Assembly: GCA_900550445.1 (NCBI GenBank)
Contig: URSF01000020.1
Coordinates: 1-44,441 of the forward strand
Length of the DNA: 44,441 nt
Origin: an uncultured Rhodospirillaceae bacterium
GTDB lineage: Bacteria; Pseudomonadota; Alphaproteobacteria; CAAGCB01; CAG-977
Direction: 5' to 3'
Numbering within the stretch: position 1 is the first letter of the stretch; each line of letters starts with the position of its first letter. Below are positions 36,607-44,265 of this stretch, one piece after another. The notes under the pieces were generated by a model, which was given only the letters and a program-made list of their open reading frames with translations, was not told where the DNA came from and ran no database searches. The position numbers and the translations under genes are program-made.

Positions 36607-37773
36607 ATGAATATCAATAAAACAAACTTGTCCGCTCTTGTTTACAACGGCAAAGAAACAACTTATTTCGACGATTCCTTAAAAGGTTTCGCCGTGCGTG
36701 TCGGAAAGACGTCTTCCAGCTACATCGTTATGTATCGAAACGCTTACGGCAAGCAAAAGAAGCTGACGATCGCCAAGACGACGCAAATCACGCCGACTCA
36801 AGCCCGCGAAGAAGCCAGGAAGATTCTGGCTTCGGTCGTTCAGGGATGCGATCCTCAAACCGAAAAGACGGAAAAGAGAAAGGAAATAACCGTTGCCGAT
36901 CTGGCGCAGATGTTTCTTGCAGACAGGAAGCCCCGCGTCAAGCTCAACACTTATCAGAGATACACGCAGTCGATTTCTTATCAGATCGTTCCGGCTTTGG
37001 GCAAACGGTATGTCAAAGAGCTGAAACGATACGACGTTCAGCAGTTCTACAACGCGATGATCGACGGCGAGTTTATGCACCGCAATTACAAAAAGCAGGA
37101 CGGGCATAAATATGTTTCGTGCGCGAATATCGTCCGCAAAACTTTGCACGCGATGTTTGAATTTGCCATCATTGGCGAGATCGTTGAAGTCAATCCGTGC
37201 GACCGGTTGCAAACGATCGCCACGCCGAAAAGGATGTCTTTCATCGACGAAGCGGGATATGTGAAGCTGAAAGAATGTCTTTCCCGATGCTCCGATCCGA
37301 TTGTTTCCGATATGACAAAGCTGTTGGCTCTGACCGGATGCCGCAAAGGGGAAATCGCTTCGTTGAAGTGGAGTTATATCGACTTTGACAAACAGATTTT
37401 CCACTTTCCCGACACGAAAACCGGACCGCAGGACAGACCGTTCGGCTCTGCGGCAAAGCGTTTTTTATCGGCTTTATATGAACGAAGAACGGCGGATTAC
37501 GTCTTCGGAATGCCGCGCAAATCGATGTTGATCGGCTTCTTTGCGAAGAACGTCAAAGCGGCGGTCGGACAGGACGAGTTTTGTCCGCACGCGTTACGGC
37601 ACAGCTTTGCGACGATGGCGGCGGAGATGGGATATTCGGACAACATTATCGCCGGATTGTTGGGACACAGCATCAATTCGATCACGCACCGCTACACGCA
37701 CTTGTCCTTAAAACCGGTGATCGCCGCCGCCGATGCCGTCAGCGAAAAGATCGCCGAACTAATGGAAATATAA
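36607..37773 (+). CDS. Tyrosine recombinase (phage-type integrase) 1
   Basis: The product has 388 residues. The N-terminal DUF4102-like arm-binding domain (TTYFDDSLKGFAVRVGKTSSS) precedes a core-binding domain and the catalytic domain. Catalytic residues are Arg in TGCRKGEI, Lys in the FHFPDTKTG hairpin, HxxR in HALRHSFA, His in GLLGHS and the nucleophile Tyr in HRYTH. ATG 36607 is used, with GAAAGGA 8 bases upstream. The open frame extends 22 codons further but through the GTTACC repeat. It integrates or excises DNA at an att site that I cannot identify with confidence. It is closely related to integrase 2 and points toward it. Confidence 0.93.
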   Translation: MNINKTNLSALVYNGKETTYFDDSLKGFAVRVGKTSSSYIVMYRNAYGKQKKLTIAKTTQITPTQAREEARKILASVVQGCDPQTEKTEKRKEITVADLAQMFLADRKPRVKLNTYQRYTQSISYQIVPALGKRYVKELKRYDVQQFYNAMIDGEFMHRNYKKQDGHKYVSCANIVRKTLHAMFEFAIIGEIVEVNPCDRLQTIATPKRMSFIDEAGYVKLKECLSRCSDPIVSDMTKLLALTGCRKGEIASLKWSYIDFDKQIFHFPDTKTGPQDRPFGSAAKRFLSALYERRTADYVFGMPRKSMLIGFFAKNVKAAVGQDEFCPHALRHSFATMAAEMGYSDNIIAGLLGHSINSITHRYTHLSLKPVIAAADAVSEKIAELMEI

Positions 37774-37855
37774 TACCTGAAAACAAGCGGAGCGTTCCCG
37801 AAAAGACCGCCCCGCTTGTCCGAAAAGCCTGTTTTTCGGCGGTGTTTAAGGTATT
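37772..37855 (+). other. Nested inverted repeats, possible three-way-junction RNA, after integrase 1
   Basis: Outer arms AATACCT (37772-37778) and AGGTATT (37849-37855) enclose two hairpins: ACAAGCGG/CCGCTTGT (37783-37819) and CCGAAAA/TTTTCGG (37820-37839). It starts at the integrase stop codon. It could be a complex terminator, an att-associated structure or a small RNA. Confidence 0.45.
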
Positions 37856-38306
37856 GATTCCATAAGAGGGCGATTCTTTGCAGGAAAGCCTTTTCGTCCG
37901 ACAACGAATGCAAAGTTTTGGTGGTATTTTTTAACCGTTTGAAACAAAACGGAAAAAAGACGTTTTTGATGTTTCTTGATATTATCGAAAACGGCGGCAG
38001 GTAACAGCGAGGTAACAGAAAAAAGTCCTTTGCCGAAATCTTCCGAAGATTTCCGATGAGAGAATAATTTTGCGAACTATTCCCTCTGTGATTAAAAGTA
38101 AAACAAGAACGGATTTTTAGCAATGAAAAACCGTCCGGCGGACGAACGGCAAAAATGAAAACCCGACTGCTGTTTTTTTTCCTCTTTGCCGTCGGCAAAT
38201 GCCTCGCAGAGTTCACCGGCAAGCGTTCGTATTACGAATTGCGTATCCTGCCCATCTTCTGCCCATCTTCTGCTTTTCTTCTTCTGACAGGCTTTTTCTT
38301 GCTATC
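37856..38306. other. Non-coding stretch between integrase 1 and the DUF262 gene
   Basis: It contains CTTTGCA/TGCAAAG arms (37874-37915), a GTTACC repeat copy on the minus strand, a near-perfect inverted repeat GAAATCTTC-C-GAAGATTTC (38035-38053), a CGTCCGGCGGACG hairpin near 38130, and an 11-base tandem repeat (tgcccatcttc, twice) near 38250. No convincing gene was seen. Confidence 0.5.
38000..38016 (-). repeat. GTTACC-N5-GTTACC direct repeat, copy 3
   Basis: On the minus strand it reads GTTACC TCGCT GTTACC, with the same 11-base period as the copies before the two integrases. No integrase follows it, so it may be a remnant or an internal binding site. Confidence 0.65.
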
Positions 38307-40058
38307 TTATTTCTCGGGAATAAGATCAAGCTCCTTCAAATAACTGTTTACCATCTCTGTCAGAAGCTCGCGCCGTTTTTTAATAAACTCTGGATACTTA
38401 TCTATATTCCACAATGTTGTATCCGTCGGAATACAATGTTTTTTAAAATTTTCTTCGCCTTTTTTCTTAAGAACTTCAGGTAAATATACAGCAGGATCGT
38501 CATTCCTAATCAAAACATTTGTGCGTTTTACGATAAATGTTTGATTTGAAATATCGTTAATTTCATCTCTTTCATATTTCCCTTTAAGAAAATCCTGCGG
38601 AAATATGTGATGAAACTCGATTTGATTACGATTTGCAACATTATTCATACTGATTATTTGCGGTGTATTCCAATCCAATGCACCATTGTGTCTCATTACT
38701 GTAAACATAGTTTTGAAAATGCCACTAGCTGTATTTTTATTTTCAAAATCAGTTGTATGGAAGTCAAGCCTACCAAATTGCATTTTGAGGTTATCAAGTA
38801 AACCTTGTAAATTGTTGTTTTTAATCGCATATAAATCTTGATCCAAAATGGTTTCTGATGAACCGCGCGAATAGCGACCTTTTGCATTGGCAATAAGAAA
38901 CCATTTTTTGATTATTCTTGCTTCATCTTCCATCAAAATATTATTTTTTGTATGGTATAAAAACGACAGAGAAACGATAAAATACGGCGATGAAAGTGTT
39001 GCGTCTGTTTCGAGACCGAATGTGTTTTTCAGTTCATCTAATGTATGCTCTAACGCTTTAGCAACCCTTGGCCAAGCGTTTTCTAAATCCTCTTTCGTTA
39101 AGGACGGAACAATCTTAAATTTTGATTGTGCTGTAAGAATAGCTACAAGCGTTCTCACGATAATACCAGTGCTGATATCCCATCCGTGTTTTTCACAGTT
39201 TTCTGCTTCTTTATTAAACTTGATTAATGCGCCTTCTTTAACTCCTTCTGGCGTTTCAATTGTCGGCCATTTAGCGGTTATCTGAGCTAACGCCAAATCA
39301 GATCCTTTTAATTTTGTTCCTGCTGAATTAACACGGACAAATATTTCAGTCACTTCCTCATAGGACATTCCTGCCGGCAAAGTTTTTACTTGAAAATCAT
39401 AATTTTCAATGTTTTTTAAGGCATTAAAGCGAACCATATATTTCTTTAACCGTTGCTCGCCTTCAGGCGTTTTGATATCACCGGCTCTTTGCATAATGTC
39501 GATTTCATCAATTTTTTTTGCAAATACACCTGCGACAGAAATCCAATTTTTTTGGCTTTTTACCAATGGGTTTTCTACTACAAAAGCGCGGCGATTTAAG
39601 TCATCAAGACGGCTTTTGTTTTCTTCCTCATCCGAGGTAATTTTAATGTCGTCATCCTCTTCAAACTCAGTTTCATTGTCATCATCTGTAGCGACTTTTG
39701 TATTTTCCAATTTATCCGGATGATCCAAGTTAAAGTAGATATCGATGGCTCTTTTTCGACCGCGTACATTAACGGGTTCGCCGCAAAGAATAGCTTTTAA
39801 TGATGTTAGACGTTGCTGACCATCTAACAGGAGATAGTAGGACTCATATTTTGTATCATCTTGGGAAACAGCGAAATCACGCGTAGGAACCTTTTGTGTG
39901 GTTTCCCATCTTAAAATAGTACCGGTCGGATATTTACGGTACAAAGAATCAAGTAAATCTCTTACTTGCGTAGACTTCCAAACATATGCACGTTGCATTT
40001 CCGGAAGACGCATTCTATTAGATTTAATTTCATCAATAAGAGTTCTAATTTCGGTCAT
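38307..40058 (-). CDS. DUF262-HNH protein, GmrSD-like putative type IV restriction enzyme
   Basis: The product has 583 residues. The N-terminal DUF262 domain has RLPEMQRAYVWKSTQV (17-32) and the ParB-like nucleotide motif DGQQRLTSL (79-87), as in GmrS. The C-terminal region has QIEFHHIFPQDFL (HHIFP at 483-487) followed by NQTFIVKRTNVLI, the His-Me/HNH motif of DUF1524 (GmrD). Both halves in one chain resemble single-chain GmrSD/BrxU/SspE-type enzymes that cut modified phage DNA. Type IV restriction is therefore the best guess. The codons are visibly more AT-rich than those of neighbouring genes. GAAAGGATC precedes the ATG. It sits between two converging integrases, so it is probably mobile cargo. 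Confidence 0.85.
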   Translation of the reverse strand: MTEIRTLIDEIKSNRMRLPEMQRAYVWKSTQVRDLLDSLYRKYPTGTILRWETTQKVPTRDFAVSQDDTKYESYYLLLDGQQRLTSLKAILCGEPVNVRGRKRAIDIYFNLDHPDKLENTKVATDDDNETEFEEDDDIKITSDEEENKSRLDDLNRRAFVVENPLVKSQKNWISVAGVFAKKIDEIDIMQRAGDIKTPEGEQRLKKYMVRFNALKNIENYDFQVKTLPAGMSYEEVTEIFVRVNSAGTKLKGSDLALAQITAKWPTIETPEGVKEGALIKFNKEAENCEKHGWDISTGIIVRTLVAILTAQSKFKIVPSLTKEDLENAWPRVAKALEHTLDELKNTFGLETDATLSSPYFIVSLSFLYHTKNNILMEDEARIIKKWFLIANAKGRYSRGSSETILDQDLYAIKNNNLQGLLDNLKMQFGRLDFHTTDFENKNTASGIFKTMFTVMRHNGALDWNTPQIISMNNVANRNQIEFHHIFPQDFLKGKYERDEINDISNQTFIVKRTNVLIRNDDPAVYLPEVLKKKGEENFKKHCIPTDTTLWNIDKYPEFIKKRRELLTEMVNSYLKELDLIPEK

Positions 40059-40575
40059 TTTGATCCTTTCTCCCGAATAACATTTATCCGATTTTTATAA
40101 AAATCTCTGCTCTCTTCATAATTATGTCGAAGACTGTAGGACTATATCCGGTTTTAGCTAAAGTACTTCTTCTTTGCAAGAGCTTTTAGGTGTTTTCCAA
40201 ATGCGCCATTCTAATCATTTATTGGTATCGTATTTTTTATCTTTGCCGTCGTTCGCTGCGGTATCTTATTAAGACGGCAAAAGAGATGTCGGTAATCTGT
40301 TTCAGTTCAAAGATAGTTTCCTGTTTTTAAACGATAGGGATGAAACTCAAAGGAAAGAGGGATAATATCTCTATCTCTCCCTCTATCTTATCTCTTTCTC
40401 TATCTCTATCGGTAGTGTTCGTATTCGGGCGTTTACATTCGTATTCGTCCGTAACATCTTTTTACGGCGGTATTCCTTTGTTTATGCTTCTTTGCCACGG
40501 CAGAAAAATCTGCCATAGCAAGTTAGGGCAGAATTTCTTCTGCCCCCTTGCCAAAGGGACTTCGCCCCTCTCGGA
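40059..40575. other. Non-coding stretch upstream of the DUF262 gene
   Basis: About 500 bases hold an inverted repeat CTTTGCCGTC/GACGGCAAAAG (40241-40283), the pyrimidine-rich repeat at 40366-40410 and short attcgtattcg repeats near 40415-40450. No convincing gene was seen. The promoter of the DUF262 gene should lie near 40100-40170. Confidence 0.5.
40366..40410 (+). repeat. CT-rich microsatellite-like repeat
   Basis: Imperfect iterations of tctctatc/tctccctctatc cover about 45 bases, almost purely pyrimidine apart from single A residues. The other strand is an AG-rich tract. Confidence 0.7.
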
Positions 40576-41895
40576 TCACCCCGCCGCCCTCTGTTTCCGG
40601 GATGGGATCGGACGTGGATATTCCTCCGGCTTTACAAGGTGAAGCTTGTAAAGATGAATCCCCCGCGGAAACATCTTCACGTCCTCCGGTTTGGCGCATC
40701 GTTCGGGGATATTCAGCAACGCGGCAATCTTTCGCGTTATTTTATCCGCCGCTTGCAGGACGGCGTCTTCCGTCACGTGCGTATATCGCGCTGTCATACT
40801 CTGTTGCTTGTGTCCCAACAGTTTCGCGACAATCGCTTCCGGAAACCCGATCGCCGCCGCCATCGACGCAAACGTGTGCCGTAAGCTGTGAACTTTCTTC
40901 TTCGCAAACTCCGGCTTTGATTTGACGTGAACCTGAAAGAAGTTCTTGGCAACGTCCGTTCCTTTCCCCGACTTCGGAAACACGAACTCGTCATTACTCT
41001 GCGGCTGAACGGCGTCTTTCATTTGAAGAAGCAACTCCTTGACCGCGATGCCGAACGGTCTGTCCTGTGCTCCAGTCTTCGTGTCGGGAAACAGGAATAA
41101 CTGATGCTTGAAGTCGATATACGACCATTTTAGATTTTCGATTTCCTTTTTCCGGCATCCCGTCATTACAAGCAAACGGATAACATTCAGATAATACGGA
41201 TTGACGTAATTGCAGGTGTTTATGATTCTGCCGAGCTTTCTGATTTCCGTTTCGTCAAAGAACTCGTAACTACACGGATTGGGGAAAGTCTGCAACTCTT
41301 TGACTGGATTGAAATCCACCAGTCCCAAAGAACGGGCGTAATCGAACATACACCGCAAAGGGACGAGAACTGTGTTTGCCGATCCGATATGCCGGAAGTC
41401 TTCTTTTCTTGGGTGGAAAGTCGTTATCCCTTTTCCCATCAGCAAGTCGTTATAATACCGTTGAGCATCCGAATGTCTGAAAGCTTTGATCGGTATTTTG
41501 CCCAAATCCGGCTTGATGTGCTTTTTGACCGCCGATTGATACGAGTTCCGTGTCGCTTGTTTCAGAAACGGCAATTTGAATTTAAGAAACTCGTCTGCAA
41601 GTTCACCGATCGTCAGTTCTTTGCGGCGTTCCAGTTTTTCCTGTTCCGGATCTTTGCCCTGAACGACCAAAGCCAAAAGACGTTTTGCTTCATCTCGCGC
41701 TTCTGTCGGCGTCATCAGCGTTGTTTTGCAGATGGTCAGTTTCTTCTGCCGCCCGTAAGCGTTGCGGTACATCAGAATATAACTTGAGGATGATTTGCAG
41801 ACACGCACGCCGAAGCCTTTGACGGTATCATCAAAATAGGTCGTTTCCTTACCCGAAAAAGACAGGCTGTTGATGAAAGATTTATTGATATTCAT
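40576..41895 (-). CDS. Tyrosine recombinase (phage-type integrase) 2
   Basis: The product has 439 residues. It has the same architecture as integrase 1 and close identity in the arm-binding domain (MNINKSFINSLSFSGKETTY, RNAYGRQKKLTICKT). Catalytic residues are Arg in TGCRKKEIENL, Lys in the LFPDTKTG hairpin, HSLRHTFA, LLGHKQQS and Tyr in ARYTH. It is about 45 residues longer at the C-terminus than integrase 1 (from PERCAKPEDV), a tail of unknown role. GAAAGGA lies 10 bases before the ATG and the GTTACC repeat 23 bases before it. It converges on the DUF262 gene and integrase 1. It is probably an independent element or the other boundary of the same one. Confidence 0.92.
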   Translation of the reverse strand: MNINKSFINSLSFSGKETTYFDDTVKGFGVRVCKSSSSYILMYRNAYGRQKKLTICKTTLMTPTEARDEAKRLLALVVQGKDPEQEKLERRKELTIGELADEFLKFKLPFLKQATRNSYQSAVKKHIKPDLGKIPIKAFRHSDAQRYYNDLLMGKGITTFHPRKEDFRHIGSANTVLVPLRCMFDYARSLGLVDFNPVKELQTFPNPCSYEFFDETEIRKLGRIINTCNYVNPYYLNVIRLLVMTGCRKKEIENLKWSYIDFKHQLFLFPDTKTGAQDRPFGIAVKELLLQMKDAVQPQSNDEFVFPKSGKGTDVAKNFFQVHVKSKPEFAKKKVHSLRHTFASMAAAIGFPEAIVAKLLGHKQQSMTARYTHVTEDAVLQAADKITRKIAALLNIPERCAKPEDVKMFPRGIHLYKLHLVKPEEYPRPIPSRKQRAAG

Positions 41896-41918
41896 AGGCG
41901 TTCATCCTTTCGATTTGA

Positions 41919-41935
41919 GGTAACACGGAGGTAAC
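41919..41935 (-). repeat. GTTACC-N5-GTTACC direct repeat, copy 2
   Basis: On the minus strand it reads GTTACC TCCGT GTTACC, ending 23 bases before the integrase 2 ATG and preceded by the palindrome CTTCCGGAAG. Copy 1 has the same position and a related CTTCCGGAAA further upstream. Confidence 0.7.
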
Positions 41936-42218
41936 TTCCGGAAGGGCTTTTCGCCAAAGGAAAGTATATTTCAGTTTGCCCTCATAACTTCCATTAACGC
42001 CTATTTGTTCAATAATATCAATATGTTGGTATAAACAAACATCACACGGTAAAAACTATCGTTTCATCCCTTTTCCGTGATGCGCATTTCGTCCGAAAAA
42101 GAGCGAAAAATACTCCGCCGACTCGCCCTTGAAATCGCCCTCAAACAGCTGTAAAATCTTCCCGTCACACACGCTTGAACGACTTTATTGCGAGGCTAAA
42201 AATGCCAATGTTGCGTAA

Positions 42219-42428
42219 ATCGTTCAGAATAGAACAGAAATTTGGGACGCCGTTGTCGCGGAAAAACAATGCCCGTCCCGCCTGATCCGGTTGTTCATTC
42301 TTGCGGGGATTCATCAGATGAAGATCCCGCACTATGACGAAATCTTGTTGCTGACAAAGCTCGAAGAACCGCTAAGCGAAAACGACAACAGTTTGTCGTT
42401 TTCGTCTGAAAGGTCAGATATTTGTTAG
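42219..42428 (+). pseudogene. Decayed phage gene fragment (about 69 codons)
   Basis: An open frame begins just after a stop and reads TEIWDAVVAEKQCPSRLIRL, then AGIHQMKIPHYDEILLLTKL and on to a TAG at 42426. It has protein-like composition but no start codon before residue 34. A separate 24-codon basic peptide frame (42080-42154, MRISSEKERKILRRLALEIA) precedes it. Together they look like remains of small phage genes. No family is recognised. Confidence 0.4.
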
Positions 42429-42483
42429 CGCGCAAAGGCGATAAATTCGCCTGAGCAAGCTTTAAAAATATCTGCGCGAATAA

Positions 42484-42633
42484 AAAATTGCCGTCCGCGC
42501 TTTGAACACGACGCTGATAAAAAAGCAATCCCTTGAAGAAAAAACTTTACGGGATTTACAACAGGCTTGTCGTGAACTTCACGCGCTGCGGGATAAAATC
42601 AACAAACTTTTGGCGGCGTATTATGGCGAATAA
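42484..42633 (+). pseudogene. Phage-like small gene, 5' end unclear
   Basis: The frame ends SLEEKTLRDLQQACRELHAL, then RDKINKLLAAYYGE and TAA at 42631. It is helical and coiled-coil-like. A stop at 42481 leaves only a TTG (42502) as a possible start. The 3' end overlaps the next ATG (ATGGCGAATAA), a normal translational coupling, so the pair was once functional. Confidence 0.45.
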
Positions 42634-42890
42634 ACGGAGTTGGTTGGACGAACATATCAAGGGGATATACGTCGAACGGCAACGCTTCCCGGTTCTCTAT
42701 TCATCTCCGGCAACACCAAGTCGAAGTCGCCAAAGAGTTCGGTTGGGAGATGCAGGCGACACGCTTTCAGGACAGAGATTTCTCTCTGACGCAGATGATT
42801 GTTCCGCGCAAACACAAAACAATCCGGCAGCTTCGCGAACTTCACGAACGGAGAAGAACGACGGAACGAACGGAGGAACGGGAAAGGTAA
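42623..42890 (+). pseudogene. Phage-like gene split by a frameshift
   Basis: ATG 42623 reads MANKRSWLDEHIKGIYVERQ. Protein-like sequence then continues in the +1 frame from about 42685 as HLRQHQVEVAKEFGWEMQA, FSLTQMIVPRKHKTIRQLRE and a basic tail to TAA at 42888. The unshifted frame instead becomes low-quality Ser/Arg-rich sequence. One base gained or lost near 42685-42710 explains it. The intact product would have about 88 residues. No family is recognised, and its position before the tail-fibre gene suggests phage origin. Confidence 0.5.
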
Positions 42891-42897
42891 AAAAGTC

Positions 42898-42926
42898 TTG
42901 ACATTTATAATTAAAATTAACATAAT
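42898..42926 (+). promoter_or_regulatory. Strong promoter upstream of the tail-fibre gene
   Basis: TTGACA (42898-42903), a 17-base AT-rich spacer and CATAAT (42921-42926). Confidence 0.8.
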
Positions 42927-42956
42927 GTTATTACCTTGAGAGAATGCTGAGGTCAT

Positions 42957-42985
42957 AAGCGAGAGTGAAAGCTCCCGCTTTTTTT
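42957..42985 (+). terminator. Terminator/attenuator hairpin in the tail-fibre leader
   Basis: AAGCGAGAG (42957-42965), loop TGAAAG, CTCCCGCTT (42972-42980) and a T7 run. It lies between the promoter and the tail-fibre ATG, so either it stops a short leader RNA or it regulates readthrough. Confidence 0.75.
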
Positions 42986-42998
42986 ATTGGAGTAAAAA

Positions 42999-43904
42999 AT
43001 GACGGTAAGCACAACAACAAACAAAGTGGCTTATATCGGGAACGGGGTTGCGACGAGCTTTGCAGTCCCGTTTCCTTTTTTGGAAAAGGAGCATTTAAAG
43101 GTTTGGCAATTACTGAACAATATTCAAACGGAACGAACGGATTGGAGTGTTTCGGGCGGAACTATGGTTTTTGAAACGGCTCCGGCAGACGGGGCGCAAA
43201 TCGTGATTATGCGCGAAGTGCCTTTGACGCAGGAAACAGATTATCGGGAAAACGAGATCTTGCCCGCCGAAACGTTGGAGCGCAATTTCGACAAGCTGAC
43301 GATGCAGATACAGCAATTAAAAGAACAGACAGAACGGGCGGTAACGGTGGATATTTTCGATGATACCGACGCGGCCAGTCTGATTCCGTCGATACGTCAA
43401 GCGGTTTCCGACGCGGCGGCGTATGCGGCGACGGCGCGGAGCAATGCAGAAACAGCAACGCAACAAGCGCAAAATGCGGCGATATCGGCAACAAACGCAG
43501 CAACATCGGAAACGAATACGGCGGCAATGCTGGGAACGAAAGCAAATGTTGATTTGGATAATTTGACGACTGACGGAAAGTCGGCTGTGTCTAATTTAGC
43601 GATGCCGTCTACGCAATATACCGACTTGACTTTAGGGGCGACAGGAACGGTTTATACAGCACCGGCGGACGGGTACGTTGTTTTTGACGCTTATGCGACG
43701 GCACCGGGGAGTGTTATTTCTCTTATGACGCATAGCGTCGGTCTTAATACGCTTTGCACGCCGGGAGGAAACGGTTGCCCTTATTTGCGAATTTTTTTAC
43801 CTGTGGCTAAGAGCGTGCAGTTCAGAGCGGAATATCATTCAGTGGATACAACAGCGGCAAATGGATTTTTGTTTCGTTTTTATTATGCGAAAGGAGCTTG
43901 CTAA
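42999..43904 (+). CDS. Phage tail fibre protein, T7 gp17-like N-terminus
   Basis: The product has 301 residues. The N-terminal 110 residues (YIGNGVATSFAVPFPFLEKE, FETAPADGAQIVIMREVPLT, LPAETLERNFDKLTMQIQQL) match the T7-type tail fibre N-terminal domain, which attaches the fibre to the virion. A coiled, Ala/Thr-rich shaft follows (residues 125-180, ATARSNAETATQQAQNAA), and then a short beta-rich tip of 100 residues that would bind the host surface. GGAG precedes the ATG. It is short but apparently complete. The other virion genes are absent from this window. Confidence 0.88.
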   Translation: MTVSTTTNKVAYIGNGVATSFAVPFPFLEKEHLKVWQLLNNIQTERTDWSVSGGTMVFETAPADGAQIVIMREVPLTQETDYRENEILPAETLERNFDKLTMQIQQLKEQTERAVTVDIFDDTDAASLIPSIRQAVSDAAAYAATARSNAETATQQAQNAAISATNAATSETNTAAMLGTKANVDLDNLTTDGKSAVSNLAMPSTQYTDLTLGATGTVYTAPADGYVVFDAYATAPGSVISLMTHSVGLNTLCTPGGNGCPYLRIFLPVAKSVQFRAEYHSVDTTAANGFLFRFYYAKGAC

Positions 43905-44230
43905 TGTTTTTAGGGTATCAAGATGACAAGATTGTTTTAGCCGCGAATACACGGACTGAAATAGAAAATGCGCCGATGATCGAATTGTCAAAAATCGAGG
44001 AAACGGCGGAAGAATATGTGCTATGGAACGGAAAGTACGTCAAAAAGTCGGAAGCCGTTCCCGATCGGGAAGAAGTTTCTTCTTTACGTCGGAATGCGTT
44101 TGAAGAAACGACGGATTCTTATTTGCTGCAAAAATTGGAAACCGTGACGACGACCACGGAACTTTTCGAATTGCTATCCGATTGGAAACAGAAAAAAAAT
44201 CAAATACGTGAAGAATATCCGTATGCTTAA
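43904..44230 (+). CDS. Small phage protein after the tail fibre, unknown function
   Basis: The product has 108 residues. The ATG overlaps the tail-fibre stop as TAATG, a tight translational coupling. The N-terminus MFLGYQDDKIVLAANTRTEI suggests a small beta domain. The acidic/basic helical C-terminus (LQKLETVTTTTELFELLSDW) resembles the DUF-type C-termini of proteins encoded next to tail fibres, such as fibre chaperones or assembly proteins. That role is inferred from position only. Confidence 0.75.
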   Translation: MFLGYQDDKIVLAANTRTEIENAPMIELSKIEETAEEYVLWNGKYVKKSEAVPDREEVSSLRRNAFEETTDSYLLQKLETVTTTTELFELLSDWKQKKNQIREEYPYA

Positions 44231-44259
44231 AAAAGTGGCGGAGGATTTTTTCCTCCGCC
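44231..44259 (-). terminator. Terminator at the convergent junction
   Basis: GGCGGAGGA (44237-44245) and TCCTCCGCC (44251-44259) form a perfect 9-base stem. On the minus strand it is followed by ACTTTTTT, so it ends the minus-strand oxidoreductase transcript. It may also stop the phage transcript. Confidence 0.85.
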
Positions 44260-44265
44260 TCAAAA

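Noticed and set aside
38155..38343. Plus-strand frame MKTRLLFFFLFAVGKC, possible small membrane or lipoprotein
   Set aside because: The start looks like a signal peptide, but it has no good ribosome binding site, runs over an 11-base tandem repeat and into the 3' end of the DUF262 gene. Support is insufficient.
40361..40450. CRISPR-like short repeats
   Set aside because: The iterations are contiguous microsatellites without spacers of constant length, and no cas genes are present.
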